A stretch of DNA of 64,000 nucleotides from Vandiemenella viatica (Eukaryota; Arthropoda; Insecta; Orthoptera; Morabidae). The position numbers and the translations under genes are program-made. The stretch is taken from the NCBI GenBank assembly GCA_031002005.1, contig JARYHS010008074.1:282597930-282661929 (forward strand), in the 5' to 3' direction. The notes under the pieces were generated by a model. That model worked only from the letters and a program-made list of their open reading frames with translations, did not search any database and had not been told where the DNA came from. This document shows positions 19,944 to 32,735 of this stretch, piece after piece; the stretch's first letter is position 1; each line of letters starts with the position of its first letter.

Positions 19944-22457
19944 CAGAGATGGCGAACCAACGGCACGCGTGCCGATGATGGCACGCGACAAAATAATTTG
20001 GGCAAGGCATTAATTAATTAGGAACTTAATCGACATAAATAATTTATTTTTTCGTCCACATAATTTGAGACCATAGTAACAAAGATTATCATTAACGAAA
20101 CTACCGGTGCCGAAACAACTACAAATTGCGCAAAAGTGGTAAATTTCCAGCGAATTTCTGACAGAACGGACTGAGTGAACAAGCGCAGGTGGCCCGACGA
20201 CGGGAGGGACGCTAACTTATTCACTTGTTTGTTTTGTTAACGTCGTTGACTGCTTTTACCAGTTAAGCATGGTTCTTGCTGTTTATGAACTGATTTAGTT
20301 AACACAGCTGCTTGTTTAAGTGTGTTTGACTTATATTTACTACCATTCAAAATGGATAGTTTCGTAAGAATACAAAAAGTGCAAGATAAGTGTAATAGGG
20401 AATTTCAACCTTGGTGAACTGAGAAATATGGCATGATTAATAAAGGTGATAAAGCGGTGTGTTTTGGAACAGTGGTATGTAGAACATCTGTAAAACGGCA
20501 CTATGAAACAAATCACAAATCTCTTTGTCAAAAAAGTGAACCAGAGCAAAGAGAATTCATTCCGTGTGCAATTAAAGATAAAAAGAAATAACCGAAGTCT
20601 ATGATTAAGTATGTTATCAAGGATTGTCATACTAGTGCCGCCAGTTTTTCTGCATCAAATGTTATTACTCGGCATGGTAAACCTTTTAGCGAAGGAGAAT
20701 TTTTGAAGGAATCCTGGTTAACATGCGCTACATCACTTTTTGAAGGTTTTGAAAATAAAAATAAGATAATTCAGCACATCAAAGATACTCCTTTATCCAG
20801 ATGCACAATAAAAGATAGTATACTAAAACTGGCAGAAAATGTAAAAGAACAACAACAAAATGACATCAAGTCATCTCCTTTTGTATCGTTGTGTCTAAAC
20901 GAAGGTACTGATGTAACTAAATCTGCTCATTTATCTGATTTTGCTCGATATTTTGTAGTAAGCGAGATCAAGGAAGAATTAATTGTGATAATATTGTTAC
21001 CAACAACTACTAAGGGCACAGATATTGTGCGGTTGTTAAAAATTTACTTGCTGAGAAAGAAGTAGACTTAAGCCAAATTGTTTCAATAACGACTGATGCT
21101 GCTCCAAGTATGGTGGGCAAAATAAATGGTTTTATCAGTTTATTTCAAACACACATAGGACATATGATTCTCGAATTCTACTGCATCATACATCAACAAG
21201 CCTTGTGTGCAAAGGGTGGATTCACCTTCCTTGATAACATAATGGACGTGATCACAAAAATAGTGAACTCATATCATCGCAGGCTTTAAATAAGCGTAAA
21301 TTTGATGCCTTATTGGATGAAGTGAACGCGGTGTACAATGGCTTACTGATGTATAACAATATTCGCTGGTTGAGCCGCGATAGCGAACTTTCAAAGATTT
21401 GTTGTTTTACAGAATGAGGGGGAAATGGAACGATATTCACAGTTGGTGGATGTTATCTGGCTTTCATCATTAATGTTCTTTTACTGACATGTGCCAGCAT
21501 TGCAATGAATTGAACGTGAAGCTTCAAGGCGCAAACAAAACAATTATCGTTATGCTAGATCTCATTCGTGCTTTTGAGGCTAAGCCACAAGTTTTTAATA
21601 GCGATATTATTTCCGACAATTACAAGTTTTTCCCAAACCCAGAGATTTGGTAGTACACGAAAAACCAGAACAATTAAAACACACTAAAGAGTTATCTTTA
21701 GTAATTAATTCTTCAATCGAAGAATTTTCATCGAGATTTTCTCAGTTCAAAGAATTATCAGAAACACTCAAGTTTATTATGTATCCAGATGTTACTTCAC
21801 CTTATAAACTGAACTTGTCTAAATTTGATTGGTTGGAAATTCAAGAAATGAAAATGCACCTGATTGAGTTCCAGTGTAGTTCAATATGGACTGAAAAATT
21901 CATCGAAATAAGGAAGGAGTTGGAATTAAATGAATTAGCAAGACTATCAAGCAATATGAGTAAAAATGCCAATACCATCATTATGGAAACTTGGAATTCA
22001 ATTCCAGACACATTTAGCTGTCTTAAAAAAGCTGGCGTTAGCTATCTTAACGATATTTTCATCTACTTATGCATCTGAGTCATTATTTTTAGAAATGAAT
22101 AACATTAAAGACTCACTTCGGAACCGTTTGTTAGATGACTCCACTTGAGCTTGCATTGTACTAAAAGTAACGAACTATGAACTTAATATATGTTATTTGG
22201 CTTTTAATTTGCAACAACAGAAATCGCACTAGTTTCATCTACGTAAATAAATACAAAACTGTTGATGTTGTACTTGCTTAGTATTTAAAAAATGTATATT
22301 TCTGGCTGCAAATATAAAGTTTTAAGGTGATAGTATTTAGTTTTATTTATTTTCCCATTAATCACTAAGACATGATTGCTTACTGGCACGCCATAGCTTC
22401 AGTCAACATTTCCTGATAAAAAATGGCACGTGGATTAATAAAGATTCGCCATCCCTG
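19944..22457 (+). mobile_element. hAT DNA transposon, about 2.5 kb, inactive
   Basis: The left terminus CAGAGATGGCGAACC and the right terminus GATTCGCCATCCCTG are inverted repeats with one or two mismatches. Flanks show an 8 bp duplication, ACCTAGGG (19936-19943) against CCCTAGGG (22458-22465), matching at 7 of 8. Internal subterminal GGCACGC motifs occur near both ends. The element encloses the broken hAT transposase at 20352-22148. Structure, target size and coding content all agree on the hAT superfamily. Confidence 0.92.
20352..22148 (+). pseudogene. hAT transposase pseudogene, GTF2IRD2/ZBED type
   Basis: The frame starts MDSFVRIQKVQDKCN at 20352 and carries a BED-finger-like remnant (CRTSVKRHYETNHKSLC). 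In-frame stops occur near 20416 and 20589, then the frame is open over 20601-21065 (ASNVITRHGKPFSEGEFLKE; FVSLCLNEGTDV holds a first-Asp-region equivalent). A frameshift near 21040 leads to VDLSQIVSITTDAAPSMVGK, then CIIHQQALCAK (hAT C/H motif), LLMYNNIRWLSRDSEL, and after further shifts the C-terminal dimerisation region near 22040-22148 (ASESLFLEMNNIKDS). Order and motifs match the hAT-derived general transcription factor II-I repeat protein 2-like family, about 600 residues. At least two stops and three frameshifts make it dead. Confidence 0.88.
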
Positions 22458-22465
22458 CCCTAGGG

Positions 22466-22750
22466 TAAGGTGTGCAGTTGTTTAATCCACTTAAAAAAGT
22501 AAGTCTGTTTTAGGAAATGTGCAGACAACTTAGGGCTAGGGAGATAATCACCTGAGACAAGGTAGCCTTATATCTGCGTTATTATTTCTCCATGTGGCGT
22601 GTTACGCGTGACTAATCGTACCAGGCAGACAATGTTACACCCTAATAAAAAATGGTAATAGCTAAATTTTAAAAGTTTTTCATTATTTTGTTAGCTCCTG
22701 GGAAATTATTAATTTATTGATACTCACGGGGTGTCCGGAATATCTTCTGA
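22466..22750. other. Short anonymous spacer
   Basis: AT-rich sequence between two hAT-type insertions. Nothing is recognised. Confidence 0.4.
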
Positions 22751-23039
22751 CAGGAGCGGATCCAGGGGGGAGGGGTAGGGGACTCAAGCCCCCCCCCCAA
22801 AAAGTATCTAGGTTCACCTCTGACATTGTAATTTCAGAGACCTTTTTTTTTAGCTCTACGGATTCGAGGCCCGAGGGGACTATAAATACTACCTTACCTT
22901 TTGCCCGACTCGAGCCTCCCCAAAGCCAAAATCCACTGAAGGCAAGCCCCCCCAACCAAAATCCACTCTAGCCAAGCCCTCCCCCCAAACCAAAGTCCGC
23001 TCAAGCTCCTCCCAAAGCAAAATCCTGGATCCGCCAGTG
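22751..23039. mobile_element. hAT-type MITE, 289 bp
   Basis: The termini are CAGGAGCGGATCCAGG and CCTGGATCCGCCAGTG, inverted repeats with a shared GCGGATCCAGG core. The flanking 8-mers are TCTTCTGA and TCTGCTGT, matching at 6 of 8, so an older insertion is likely. The interior is C-rich on the + strand, with repeated CAAGCCCCCCC / CCAAAATCCACT-like blocks. There is no coding content. Confidence 0.8.
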
Positions 23040-24540
23040 TCTGCTGTAATTTCAATATTAAATGATCCTTCGTATAAAGGGGAATTATGCCAAGTGATTT
23101 CTCATACCACTTCGCAAAATATAACTGTCGACTAAAAAATTGGCTGAAGAGCTAATATTTTTTGAGTGGTTTCTTGAATAATAGTAAGTTCCAATCCGTG
23201 CTAATTGACATAATTCCTTTTGAGACTGCATACCTATGAGGGGCCATATGAGAATAACTATAAAACAAACGGCATTAATTGTCGCACTTGTTATTTTAAA
23301 CAATATGTGTATTCAAACAAATGATATTTTATGGTTGTTTCAGTTGTAAAATGTATTTTTGGATGTAGGTACTGATCTATCTTCTTGGGCTTCGGTGTAA
23401 GCCATATTTACAAGGTAACAGCGTTTCTAGCAGCAGTACAGCCTCTGCCGGAAGGGAACTTGTTCAATTTCTAATCTCAGTAATAACCATTTCAAATAAG
23501 ATGGCAGACTCCCTTCTTCGTAATTCCACCATCCTGTGGCGAATTTAATAATTTGTGAATGTGGAGTTTTTCTCTTATGGATTTGCTCGCGATGTTGAAG
23601 CGTTCCCTTAGAATGTCACTGAAGAGTAATTCCTGGAAACCCTCTCTAACAACGGTCAGGCGAGCAGCCCTGCTGTAGCCAGCAGTCCGCCATAGTGGTG
23701 GCATAACAGTTGCAACCGTGGGCGCCGCCGCGGCGGCATAACGCGTATCGACCACACAATGCGACCCAGGCGCGGTCGATAGATCGATTGTCATATTTAA
23801 TTCAAACTCACACAAACTGAGGGCCTGAATCTGACGAATGTGAAGAACACCACCCGCTTGGGTTGCTCACAATTGACTTTAATCAGAAGCTCTTAATCTC
23901 TAAACTTTTTCTTTTTAAATTAGTTACTCCATTGCCCGCTTCTAAAGTAAGAAAGCACGGTAGATTTCCAGACCTCAGGTTTTCGCATTATGCGACCGAG
24001 TCATTAGGCGAAAGGTATTTACCGTATTTCATGTTTCATTATAGCCGTTACAGAGTTTTACACATCGTCAGGATTCCAGGAATTTATACCAGAGCTTTGT
24101 TGAACCTGAAATTCGGTATGCTAGGGTTCCTTTTTCTTTACAATTGGGAACAAGACAACTCACAAACGTCACCACTTTTGTGTATCAATGTATTTTTCAA
24201 TAAGAAAAATAAATCACAACCTTTTTTAGATTAATGGCTGTGACTTTGTCTGCCATTTTCCGATTTCCGGATTATGTCGTCATTTACTATTTCTATATGT
24301 GTTATTTTAACGTTATTTGGGTTTCTGCTTTGTTTCCTTTAGTCATTCTTTGTTTTTTATGCAAAAGAGAATTTAAAAAGTTAAATGTGTTTGGTAACTA
24401 AAGAAGTGATTATCTAATTCCACGATAATAATCCTCAATATTTTATCACCTATTTAAAATTATTAAGAGAATATAAAAATGGAAATATTTTTAATAATCG
24501 GTTACAGCATATTATTTTACGGGGTACTTGTTATAGTTTG
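23040..24540. other. Anonymous DNA with a small GC-rich patch
   Basis: At 23640-23790 the sequence is distinctly GC-rich and CpG-rich (GGGCGCCGCCGCGGCGGC, GCGACCCAGGCGCGGTCG) against an AT-rich background. It could be a promoter or 5' exon of an unrecognised transcript, or a retroposon fragment. The open frame at 23863-24234 (123 codons, lacking motifs) is not supported as a gene. Confidence 0.4.
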
Positions 24541-24782
24541 GCACCGAGCGTGGTGGGTGAACGGTTAACGCTCTGAACTCGCATTCGGGAGGAAGTGGGT
24601 TCGAATCCCCTTCCGGCCATCCAGATTTGGAGTTTACATGGTTTCCCCTAATTACTCCAGGCGAATGTCCTTAAAAAAAGTCCATTGCCGAATTCCATCC
24701 CGTTCCTTGCTTCCAGTCCTTTCCCGCCTCTAATTACCTCGACGTCAACGAGGCATAAAGCAATAAGCAAAAAAAAAAAAAA
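24541..24782 (+). repeat. SINE family A, full length, with A-tail
   Basis: This copy is closest to the consensus I infer. The head is ACCGAGCGTGGTGGGTGAAC followed by GGTTAACGCTCTGAACTCGC, the B box is GGTTCGAATCCCC, then CGGCCATCCAGATTTGG, GGTTTCCCCTAATTACTCCA, TGCCGAATTCCATCCCG, CCCGCCTCTAATTACCTCG, ACGTCAACGAGGC and a tail ending in about 12 A residues. The tRNA-like head with A and B boxes indicates Pol III transcription. Mobilisation would need a partner LINE. Confidence 0.9.
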
Positions 24783-27700
24783 TATATAGTTTGGATTGTT
24801 TTTGCTACACTCATTTATTTGCGACAACTGTTCGTAATTATAATCAACATTTGATCAAATGCCGTTAAGTGCTCTCTCCAAAGTGTCAGATTATTATTGT
24901 ATAAGAGGAGACAGATATTTCCCATTATAATAAATGAAATAAAATGCCAGTTAGCTAATAATTAATTGGAACATGTATTATATGGGGGAGCACTGTTCAC
25001 TGACATATTATTAACATTCATTACTCTAGCTGCAGCTGAAAAACGTATGACGGCCCTCGTTAAGACGAGCCGGAGATTGTAACGAATCTGTTTCAATGAT
25101 AGCGCCTATCAGCCCACAGCAAAGCTTGCGGATCTCAAAACTTACCCCGTTCGTTCATAACCTTGTTTGGGTGGTAGCAGGGGAGCCGTGGGGAGGGGGC
25201 CAGACCCGCGTCAGTTGTCTCCGCTACGCGAAGTTGCCGTGTTCTCTCAGCCTGACGAGATATATACAGTTGTTTCAGCAATCGACAACGAGCTCTAACG
25301 AGGACTGATTGATTGGCAGTCACTGGGTTACGACCTAACAACTCAACTGCGTCAAACCTGCAGGCCGACTGCGTGCATCTAAAATAGAGCAGTTGAAAGA
25401 CAAGCGTCGGCGTGTATAATACTGAAACAGCAGTTCGCAGCGTTATGGTGCCTACCTTAAATCTGCTCAACAGTCGATACTGAAATCAATGGTAGAGACA
25501 TATCCATTAGATGGTTTTCCGTATTACAGCAACACTGCACAGGGGGATGCTAACATAATACAGATGCAAAAGCTCCAAAAAATTGTACAAAACAATATTG
25601 ACCGGTGTCGCTTTTCCCCATCAATTTCTTTCTTTCTTGTTCCGACGGATTTTGCGCCTTTCAAACAAATTAGTAATTTCAAGGAAGTTTACTGACAACA
25701 TTTCCATATTTCCATATATGGCCGTCTTTGGCATGCTAACTGAATGATTACGGAAGAGGTCAGCTGAATTTGTGTATAGTAATTATATAGCCACGAGAGA
25801 TAGATCTGAAACGTCACACGCTGGATTTTAAAAAAAATTTGATGGGAAAGAGCTCAAATTGGAAAATTTATAATGTGCAGACGATGAAGCAATGTCAGAA
25901 GGGAAAAATTAGAAGCGTAGAAGAAAGTCAGTGAAATAAAAGTGACAGAGACTTTAAAGGATGGGAGTCAGAGAATGAGTCTGAGTCCGTTGGCGGCAGT
26001 GAAGTGAAACTGAAAGATATCGAGCTGCTGGCGCAATATCCACAGGTGCAACACCACCGCTATCAGTTATTTGCTTTAACAATGGATATAACGATTCTTT
26101 TCTTAAAAAAACACTGATATTATTTAATGGATTTACGTGGCAATCGTTGCTAATGTATCTACTTCATTTCTCATGAGTATTATGTATTACGCTTCACTAC
26201 AACACCAAAAAAATTGGAGACAACAGAGAACTGTTTCGAAGCGAGGTATTTGCTGACCATCCTAGCAGCACGGCAGCCACTTCGGCTATTGGTTTTCACT
26301 TATAGCTTGGTGGAGGTTGAAATGACAGAATTTCCACTTGTTAGATTTTTTTTTTTTTTTTTAATCGCAAAAGAATGCAAAGCATCTCGGCTTAGTCCAT
26401 AGATGACAGTGTATTTCATGAGAGTAGGCTTGAATGGAACGACAGTGTTTATCACATTTTCCCTTTTTCCCTTCTTCATCTCTCATTTCATACAGCACTC
26501 CATACTAACCACACATACCACTGTCACAGTCATCCACACTTACAGTAGCACATACAAACACGCTAGGGAAGGCAATGGGAAACCACTCCCGTTCATCTTC
26601 CCAAGAAAGTTCCCATGGAGGTTTACCTCCTCCTTCGCCGGAATCATGTATGGCATCGTAAAAAGATAAGACGATCTCAATCTTAGCGGATAATTATTCT
26701 TAACAAACTCACGGAGATGTGGAATGTTACCAAAGCGGAGGTAAAAGGTCTGCACTAGTGACCCTCGATGAGAGTATGAGAGCCCACAGCTACTCGCAGG
26801 CTGTGTTCAGAGCCCGTGGGTAGTTGTATTGTGCTCCGCAGAGGTTCGATTTACTGAAGTGCCCCAACTCTTGATGATTTGTTGTCCAGCAGGCTCCAAC
26901 ATCTATCTGCTACCCTCACTTGGTGATTTTTCCACTTTTTTGTGCGTCAATTTGTGACAAGCATCCATTCCATGGGTAACAGGAGGCTTCATCCACATAA
27001 CCCAACCAGCATCGCTGAAACTAAGAACGTAACATGATTGGCCCTTATGTCATCGAAGGTTGGTACACAAAGTCATACAACGCTAGGAAATATTTGAAAG
27101 TTGAACTTCAGCAATCATTTTGCCAGTGACAAGTTTGGTTGGCTAATCTCGTAATGTTTCTTGTAGACACTGATCTGCCAGGAGCTTATTCAGTCTAGCG
27201 GGCTTCTGTATATAATGACTGAAAGACCTTTCAGTTTGTTAAGTGATCAACTTTCTTGAGTAGCCCAACGTGAATAATGTCTATTGCGGGTATTTTAAAA
27301 CACAGCCGTTTCTGTCCTTTGACAAGGCTGAATCCTTCATTTTAGATGCCTGATTCTCACAGTCGATGCTATTGGGGCTGCCTCAAGACTGTAACACATT
27401 TTAGAGATTTTTTGATGAAGAACAAATCGTGTGATAGCTACATGTAATGTTATATGAACGTTACAATAATATTTTTCATTCTTCCGATGACGTCGTGTGA
27501 GTTATTGGACCTTGGCGTGAAGGATACGTACTTTGTGATTACTACGATTAGATACCCTTTTTCTCAGTTTCCGTGGGTAAAATTTATGCTTACAGGCGAT
27601 GGAAAGAGCGCGTGGTTGTGGACATACATTTTAATTGCAGTATTAGTTCTTACAGAAAATGAAAGTACAGGTTGAACCCATTTTCGATATTGAAGTAGTA

Positions 27701-28849
27701 GTCTACTACAGCTGAACAATCACCGGATTTCAACATTCGTAGTGTCGTGAGTTCTTGTTTCATAACAGAATTTACAAGGTTTAGTTGCAGAATGTAATCA
27801 TTAAGAAAGTCTTGGAGGCAAATAAGTGATTGACTTTACATGGATTACAAACGTTGAAAGCATACTTTAACTAACTCAGCTTCGAAAAAATCATAGAACA
27901 GTTGTACTTTGAGTAAGTATTTGTCCTGAAGTACCTAAAATTACGTACATTTGTTTGATGGTGTTTGAGTAGACGTCATGTAGCAAACTTCATGTTTATA
28001 ATCACTGACAGATGCAACGGGCGTTCACTTGGTAAACAACAATCAAAGCTTGTAATCGTGTTGACACAGGAATCTGTTGGTGAGATACACATCTGACAAC
28101 CTGACAGAATCCGGTTTAATCCTGCTCAATTTGAAAGCTAAGAGCTTTACGACATGATTGTCACCAGATTTATCAAGAAGAGCAAATATTTTCAGCGGCA
28201 AAAGACTCGACAAAGCATTAGCAGTTGCAACTGATGATTATGCACATATCTCTGATGCGTTACGGGTGCAGTGTAAAACAGCGTATCACTTAGCGGTCAC
28301 GGAATGGATATTTCAGTACGATTCCTGATAAGCAAAGCATTTAAACGAATTATGTAACCTTTGCACAGTGTAGTATTCGAACTGAAGCACCAAATGGTAT
28401 TTTTAGTAGATGGCTCTAAAAATAATTGGAATAATTAGCAATTCCAAGATCTTCTCTCTAAAGCAAACGAGTTCGTTACTGCGGAGTACTTTTACCAGCA
28501 CCACAACACAAGGCGGTAATATTACTCTCTTCTTAACTTACAACACGGAAGCTGCCGCATTTGTAGAAACTTTCAATTAAAAGATTTTTCAAGTGATCTC
28601 CATCTTGCAAGATGACATAACATAATTATAAGATATTTTTGTAATGATCTCTTTGTGTATGACCGAACTGCTTGGGAACCAGAGATTGGCATCTATTAAG
28701 AACTTCGATGGAATTTTCTTTACTGTGGATGGATTTTATGTTTACATTTTAAAATCTATTATTTACCCCATGTGTTGAAGACTAATGCTTTGATAACTTA
28801 CCTAAAATGTGAGATATGCACATGAAACTTAACACGTTAATTTCATACT
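24783..28849. other. Anonymous intergenic DNA
   Basis: No gene is recognised. A GC-richer patch at about 25160-25470 has open frames without motifs. At 26560-26600, GGGAAGGCAATGGGAAACCA resembles a segment seen in RTE-type LINE tails and derived SINEs, but it is too short for a firm call. A T-run lies at about 26347-26363. Confidence 0.45.
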
Positions 28850-29130
28850 TTATCTGTCCACTTAATTTTCAGCATCCTTCTATAGCACCACATTTCAAAT
28901 CCTTCAATTTTCCTTCTTTCTGGTATTCCTGAAGTCCTCGCTTCGTTACCATAAAGTATTGAGCTCCACACATGCAAATTTTTTAAAAAAAGTTCTTTCT
29001 GAGTTCTAGCTCAAGATTTGAAACTAAAGGATTTCTCTTTTTCATGATTGCACTTTTTGCTAGTGTTACTCTGCTTTTAATATCATTCCTGCTATAGCCA
29101 TCAGTCGTAATTTTACTTCCTGGTATTCAT
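28850..29130 (-). pseudogene. Non-LTR retrotransposon RT fragment, frameshifted
   Basis: The minus strand reads ITTDGYSRNDIKSRVTLAKS, AIMKKRNPLVSNLELELRKN, a frameshift at a poly-T/poly-A run near 28983, then LHVWSSILYGNEARTSGIP and EGFEMWCYRRMLKIKWTD. This order (GSxITxDGxSxxDIKxR, then YG-x-E, then FEMWCYRRMLKIxWTD) is the segment after the RT active site in a widespread insect non-LTR lineage. About 90 codons remain. It is 5' and 3' truncated and dead. Confidence 0.78.
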
Positions 29131-31815
29131 TATCAATACAGGAGAAAATAAAATTCAGATAACGGTGGATTTCTACAGCTTTGTCAAGTTCTTAATATCA
29201 GAGAGAATTTCTCGTAAAGGTATGTAGCCAACTACTGTTGAACTGATTTTTTTCCCCTATGTTACCAACACATGTGTAGTTTAGAAAAATACGTAACAAC
29301 CAACTGTTGTGTTTATCTACCAGAAATGAGAAAGACTGCTCAATTTCTTTTTCCATTCGTCATGAATGAGAAGATTGTAGAAGTAATTTATTTTCGAAGC
29401 GAGGAAGATTTGGAAAGCATAATACTCTTGCATAAAAGTTCATCCTCTGATCAATCCTGGAAATTGTAACAACGTCCCATTCTCGCTTTATAACAGTGTG
29501 GAAGCTAAATTTCATTGAGATAATAACAAAACGCAGCTTAATATCCAGAAAGATGTTAATCTAGAAGATTTTTAATATGCGAGTTCCTGCAGAAAGCAAA
29601 AAAATGTATTTTGTAATGCAGTGGAATTCAGTTTATAATACCCCGTAGGCTCCTTAGTAATTGATCTATATTAGTAATTCATCCTCATTTCGTAATTAAC
29701 TCCTCGTTCATAAAGCAGTTTCAAACAACTTGGCTTCAAGACGTGAGGTGTGTTACAATGACGTTTATTGATTGTTATAACACGAGCTTACGTAACTATT
29801 TCGTGATGTCCTCTGAGACTATCGAACATATACTTCCACTTGACTGTATATCTTATCTTGTGCGGAATAGAGATACATACTAATGGCTTAAGTAGAGTGA
29901 TATCGGTATTTGGCCGTCTCTTCACTGAGATACGAACACTTGGGGTATACCTCCAGAACAATTTTCAGCGTAGGAATCAGAGTGGACGGTTTAGTAATTT
30001 AAGGAACTACAACATGAGAAAATTAATACCACTAAATCCACAGTGTCAACTGCACTTTAATAAAATCATGTAACAGGTCAGTGGAACAATATAAGAAAAA
30101 GAAATAGTCAAAGGGAAGAAAGCGTAAAAGTGAAGAGAAACAGTAGATATGATTACGCAGACCTTTCAGTTAGGCACTTAGAAAAATCGAAACCTAAAAC
30201 GGAGAAAGCTATTCTCTAATCTAAGATTATTTTTGATGCTTGCCAACAAAAAAATGTAATTACTTTTTCAAAACCTTCAAAATTAATTAGCCTTCTGCCT
30301 TCGAGAATGTTCCTCATTCTAAGTGCTACTGAGTCGCAGTATGTTTGTCCTCGATTATTTCATTTGAAGGTAACTCTTAGTTCACTTCTGCTGTCTCAGA
30401 AGAATTCATAATCATTCTACCAACCTTAAATATTTAGTTTGCAAAGCTGTTGACACAGTTTCAGGAACGTTACTTCGTAATGCTATGAAACAGTGTGCGT
30501 AAAGGCCTTCTTAATTGATAAAGAGCAAACACAACGGAAAGTACCATGCAAGATATTTACTGACATTACTTGTATAATGTCGTAAACTTCGATTTCTTAG
30601 AATGTGGAAATCCGGAGAACCGAACACATGATTTATAATCGTTGCGTGAATACATCTACATACTATCTTCCATTTGTTTTAGTAAAATTTATCACTAGAT
30701 TATTAAGCCTCGTAAACGGTTTGTCTCAACGCCTAATATCTTGAATCATTATTCCGCTCAATTAAATTACCAGACAGCTCTGTGGAAAATGCGTGATAAG
30801 GAGCCCAGTTCGAATACCTGGGGGAACACTCTGTAAAATTGTAGGAGTCCTTACCGAGTTATGCTCCGCAACTATCACAGCAGTTGTTTATGCAGGCGGT
30901 ATAAACACCTCAGGCAAGACCACACGGAAATATAACTAGCATACTGTAGTTGTACAGATGGGTGATAGCTGAATGTAGGGTGTGGTAGTTTCCTATTGCA
31001 GTCGCAGAAGCGATTTGATAAAATGAAGTCGATTGTACCCAGTCAAAGCTTGGAAAGCTGTCGGGATTCCAAATGTAGCGCTGCAGTAACTATAGAACTG
31101 TACGATCTTCGTGAAGCAATAGGAACTTTAAGCATGCTTACTTATATTCCCGGACAACTGTTTCTATAAGTATTAGGTAAGAGTCTAACTATTAGTACAA
31201 TTGGTAATGTGTAATTTGAACTAGCATAAACAGCGGCATTGATTGCCTAAACGGAACGGAAGAGAAATCTGCTAACGAGAAGTAAATAAGGAGTTTGTAC
31301 CATTGAGATGTTTACTGTTCTCGCCCCTCGGCAGCATTAAGAAGTGGGTACGAACGTGAGGAATTACGACAGCAGGTGTGCGTGGCCGTGTCTCGCAAGT
31401 TATCACAGCGGAGCGGAGCGCCGGCTGTCTAGCACATTCAGCACACACGTCGCTCACTAAAATACAACCAACTCCAAGCCTTGCAAATTGTTAACAAAGA
31501 TGTTTGTACAAAACGACAAATACAGCATCTTGAGCAATTATAATCGTTGGCATTGGTAGATAACTTGTCGAAAAACGAATTTATTTCTGTAGGTGTAAAA
31601 ATAATTACCTCTGGTGGTTAACTACGATAAATAATCTCTAACCTAATGTTTACTATTTTTATAATTTATATTTAAATCTTTCCCAATGGACTATGTTATT
31701 CAGACACTCTATCACCGCGTCTCCTGACTAGCTTGCTATTCACACATATTTTACAGAGATATTCTGCCAGTCTCTGCAACCTTCTTACAACTCGTCAATT
31801 AACCAAATCTTATAT
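29131..31815. other. Anonymous intergenic DNA
   Basis: No gene, RNA or bounded element is recognised. A somewhat GC-richer patch lies at about 31310-31450 and has no motif. Confidence 0.45.
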
Positions 31816-32313
31816 ATATAAATGTGTGTTTTCCTATATTTAACTTTTCAGCCGCCACTAACTTGCACAGATCACTGGTGTTTGTATGTGGTAGTAGCAT
31901 GGAGTTTCCTATCGTGCACAACGTTGGCCGAATGCCTTTAGCTATGGGGGTGTGGGAGATATAGCTGTTAAAGTTGATCGATGCAGGGCTTTTTAATATT
32001 TCGACCATAGACTTGTGTATACCTATACTTCTCTTTCCTGCCACAACTATCCAGCATAGACCATTGGGGTCTGTGTGTGGTATTAGCATCGGGATCCCAT
32101 TGTGCACTATGGTGGTTGCATGTCGGTAGCTATGGGGGAGTTGGAGATGTGGTGGTTGAAAGTGGTCGATCAAGGAAATTTTCGTATTTCGATTAAAGGC
32201 ATATGTGTGCGTATATTTCACTTTGCTGCCACAACTACATAGCGCAGATCACAGGTGTGGTAGTAGCATTGAGTCTTGCATCATGCACTGTGGTGGTTAC
32301 ATGTCGGTAGCTG
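31816..32313. repeat. Tandem repeat, 188 bp unit, about 2.5 copies
   Basis: The anchor GCCRCMACTA falls at about 31851, 32039 and 32227, an exact spacing of 188. Within each unit the order is a GCAYAGAYCA-type segment, GTGGTAGTAGCAT (or GTGGTATTAGCAT), a GTGCACTATGGTGG-type segment, GTCGGTAGCTATGGGGG, GGAGATGTGGTGG, GTCGATCAAGG, and TTTCGATTAAAGGC. The third copy ends early at GGTAGCTGTC. The copies are diverged (roughly 75-80 percent by eye). Open frames here simply reflect the repeat. Confidence 0.85.
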
Positions 32314-32735
32314 TCAATCAAAATTTTGTACAAACACAAACGAAGTCGTGGGAACAAGCTAATTACAAAATAAACATAATTTTTTTTCGAATTACTAAAA
32401 TCCATAAAATTGATTAAAATCGTCTCATACTTAAAAATTATAACATGCAAAGTCGTTTCAATCGTCTTCTCCTCAAATATTGGCTTGTAGCCATAAATTA
32501 CACACCATCTGATGGACGAATCACCACTAACAACACTACTGTTTTGTGGAAATTGAGACACCCAGAAGGAGTGGTTTGAATCACTCCAAAATTGAATATG
32601 TAATTGTAATAATTGATTAAGATTGCAGAGAGATATCGTACACCTTTGCTCAATAGCGCACTCTCTTGTTTGACCGGACAAGTCAATGTTACGCCACGCT
32701 CAGCCGGTGCAAGCCGTCAAATGAAGTGGAAACGT

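Noticed and set aside
23863..24234. 123-codon open frame as a gene
   Set aside because: There is no recognisable domain, the composition is typical of AT-rich non-coding DNA, and the frame starts at an arbitrary ATG.
24541..24630. Genuine tRNA gene (A and B boxes present)
   Set aside because: The tRNA-like head is the start of a repeated SINE with a 150 bp body and A-tail, and the cloverleaf arms are not preserved.
26560..26690. RTE-derived SINE or LINE tail around GGCAATGGGAAACCA
   Set aside because: Only a short motif resembles such tails; boundaries, tail and duplications were not found.
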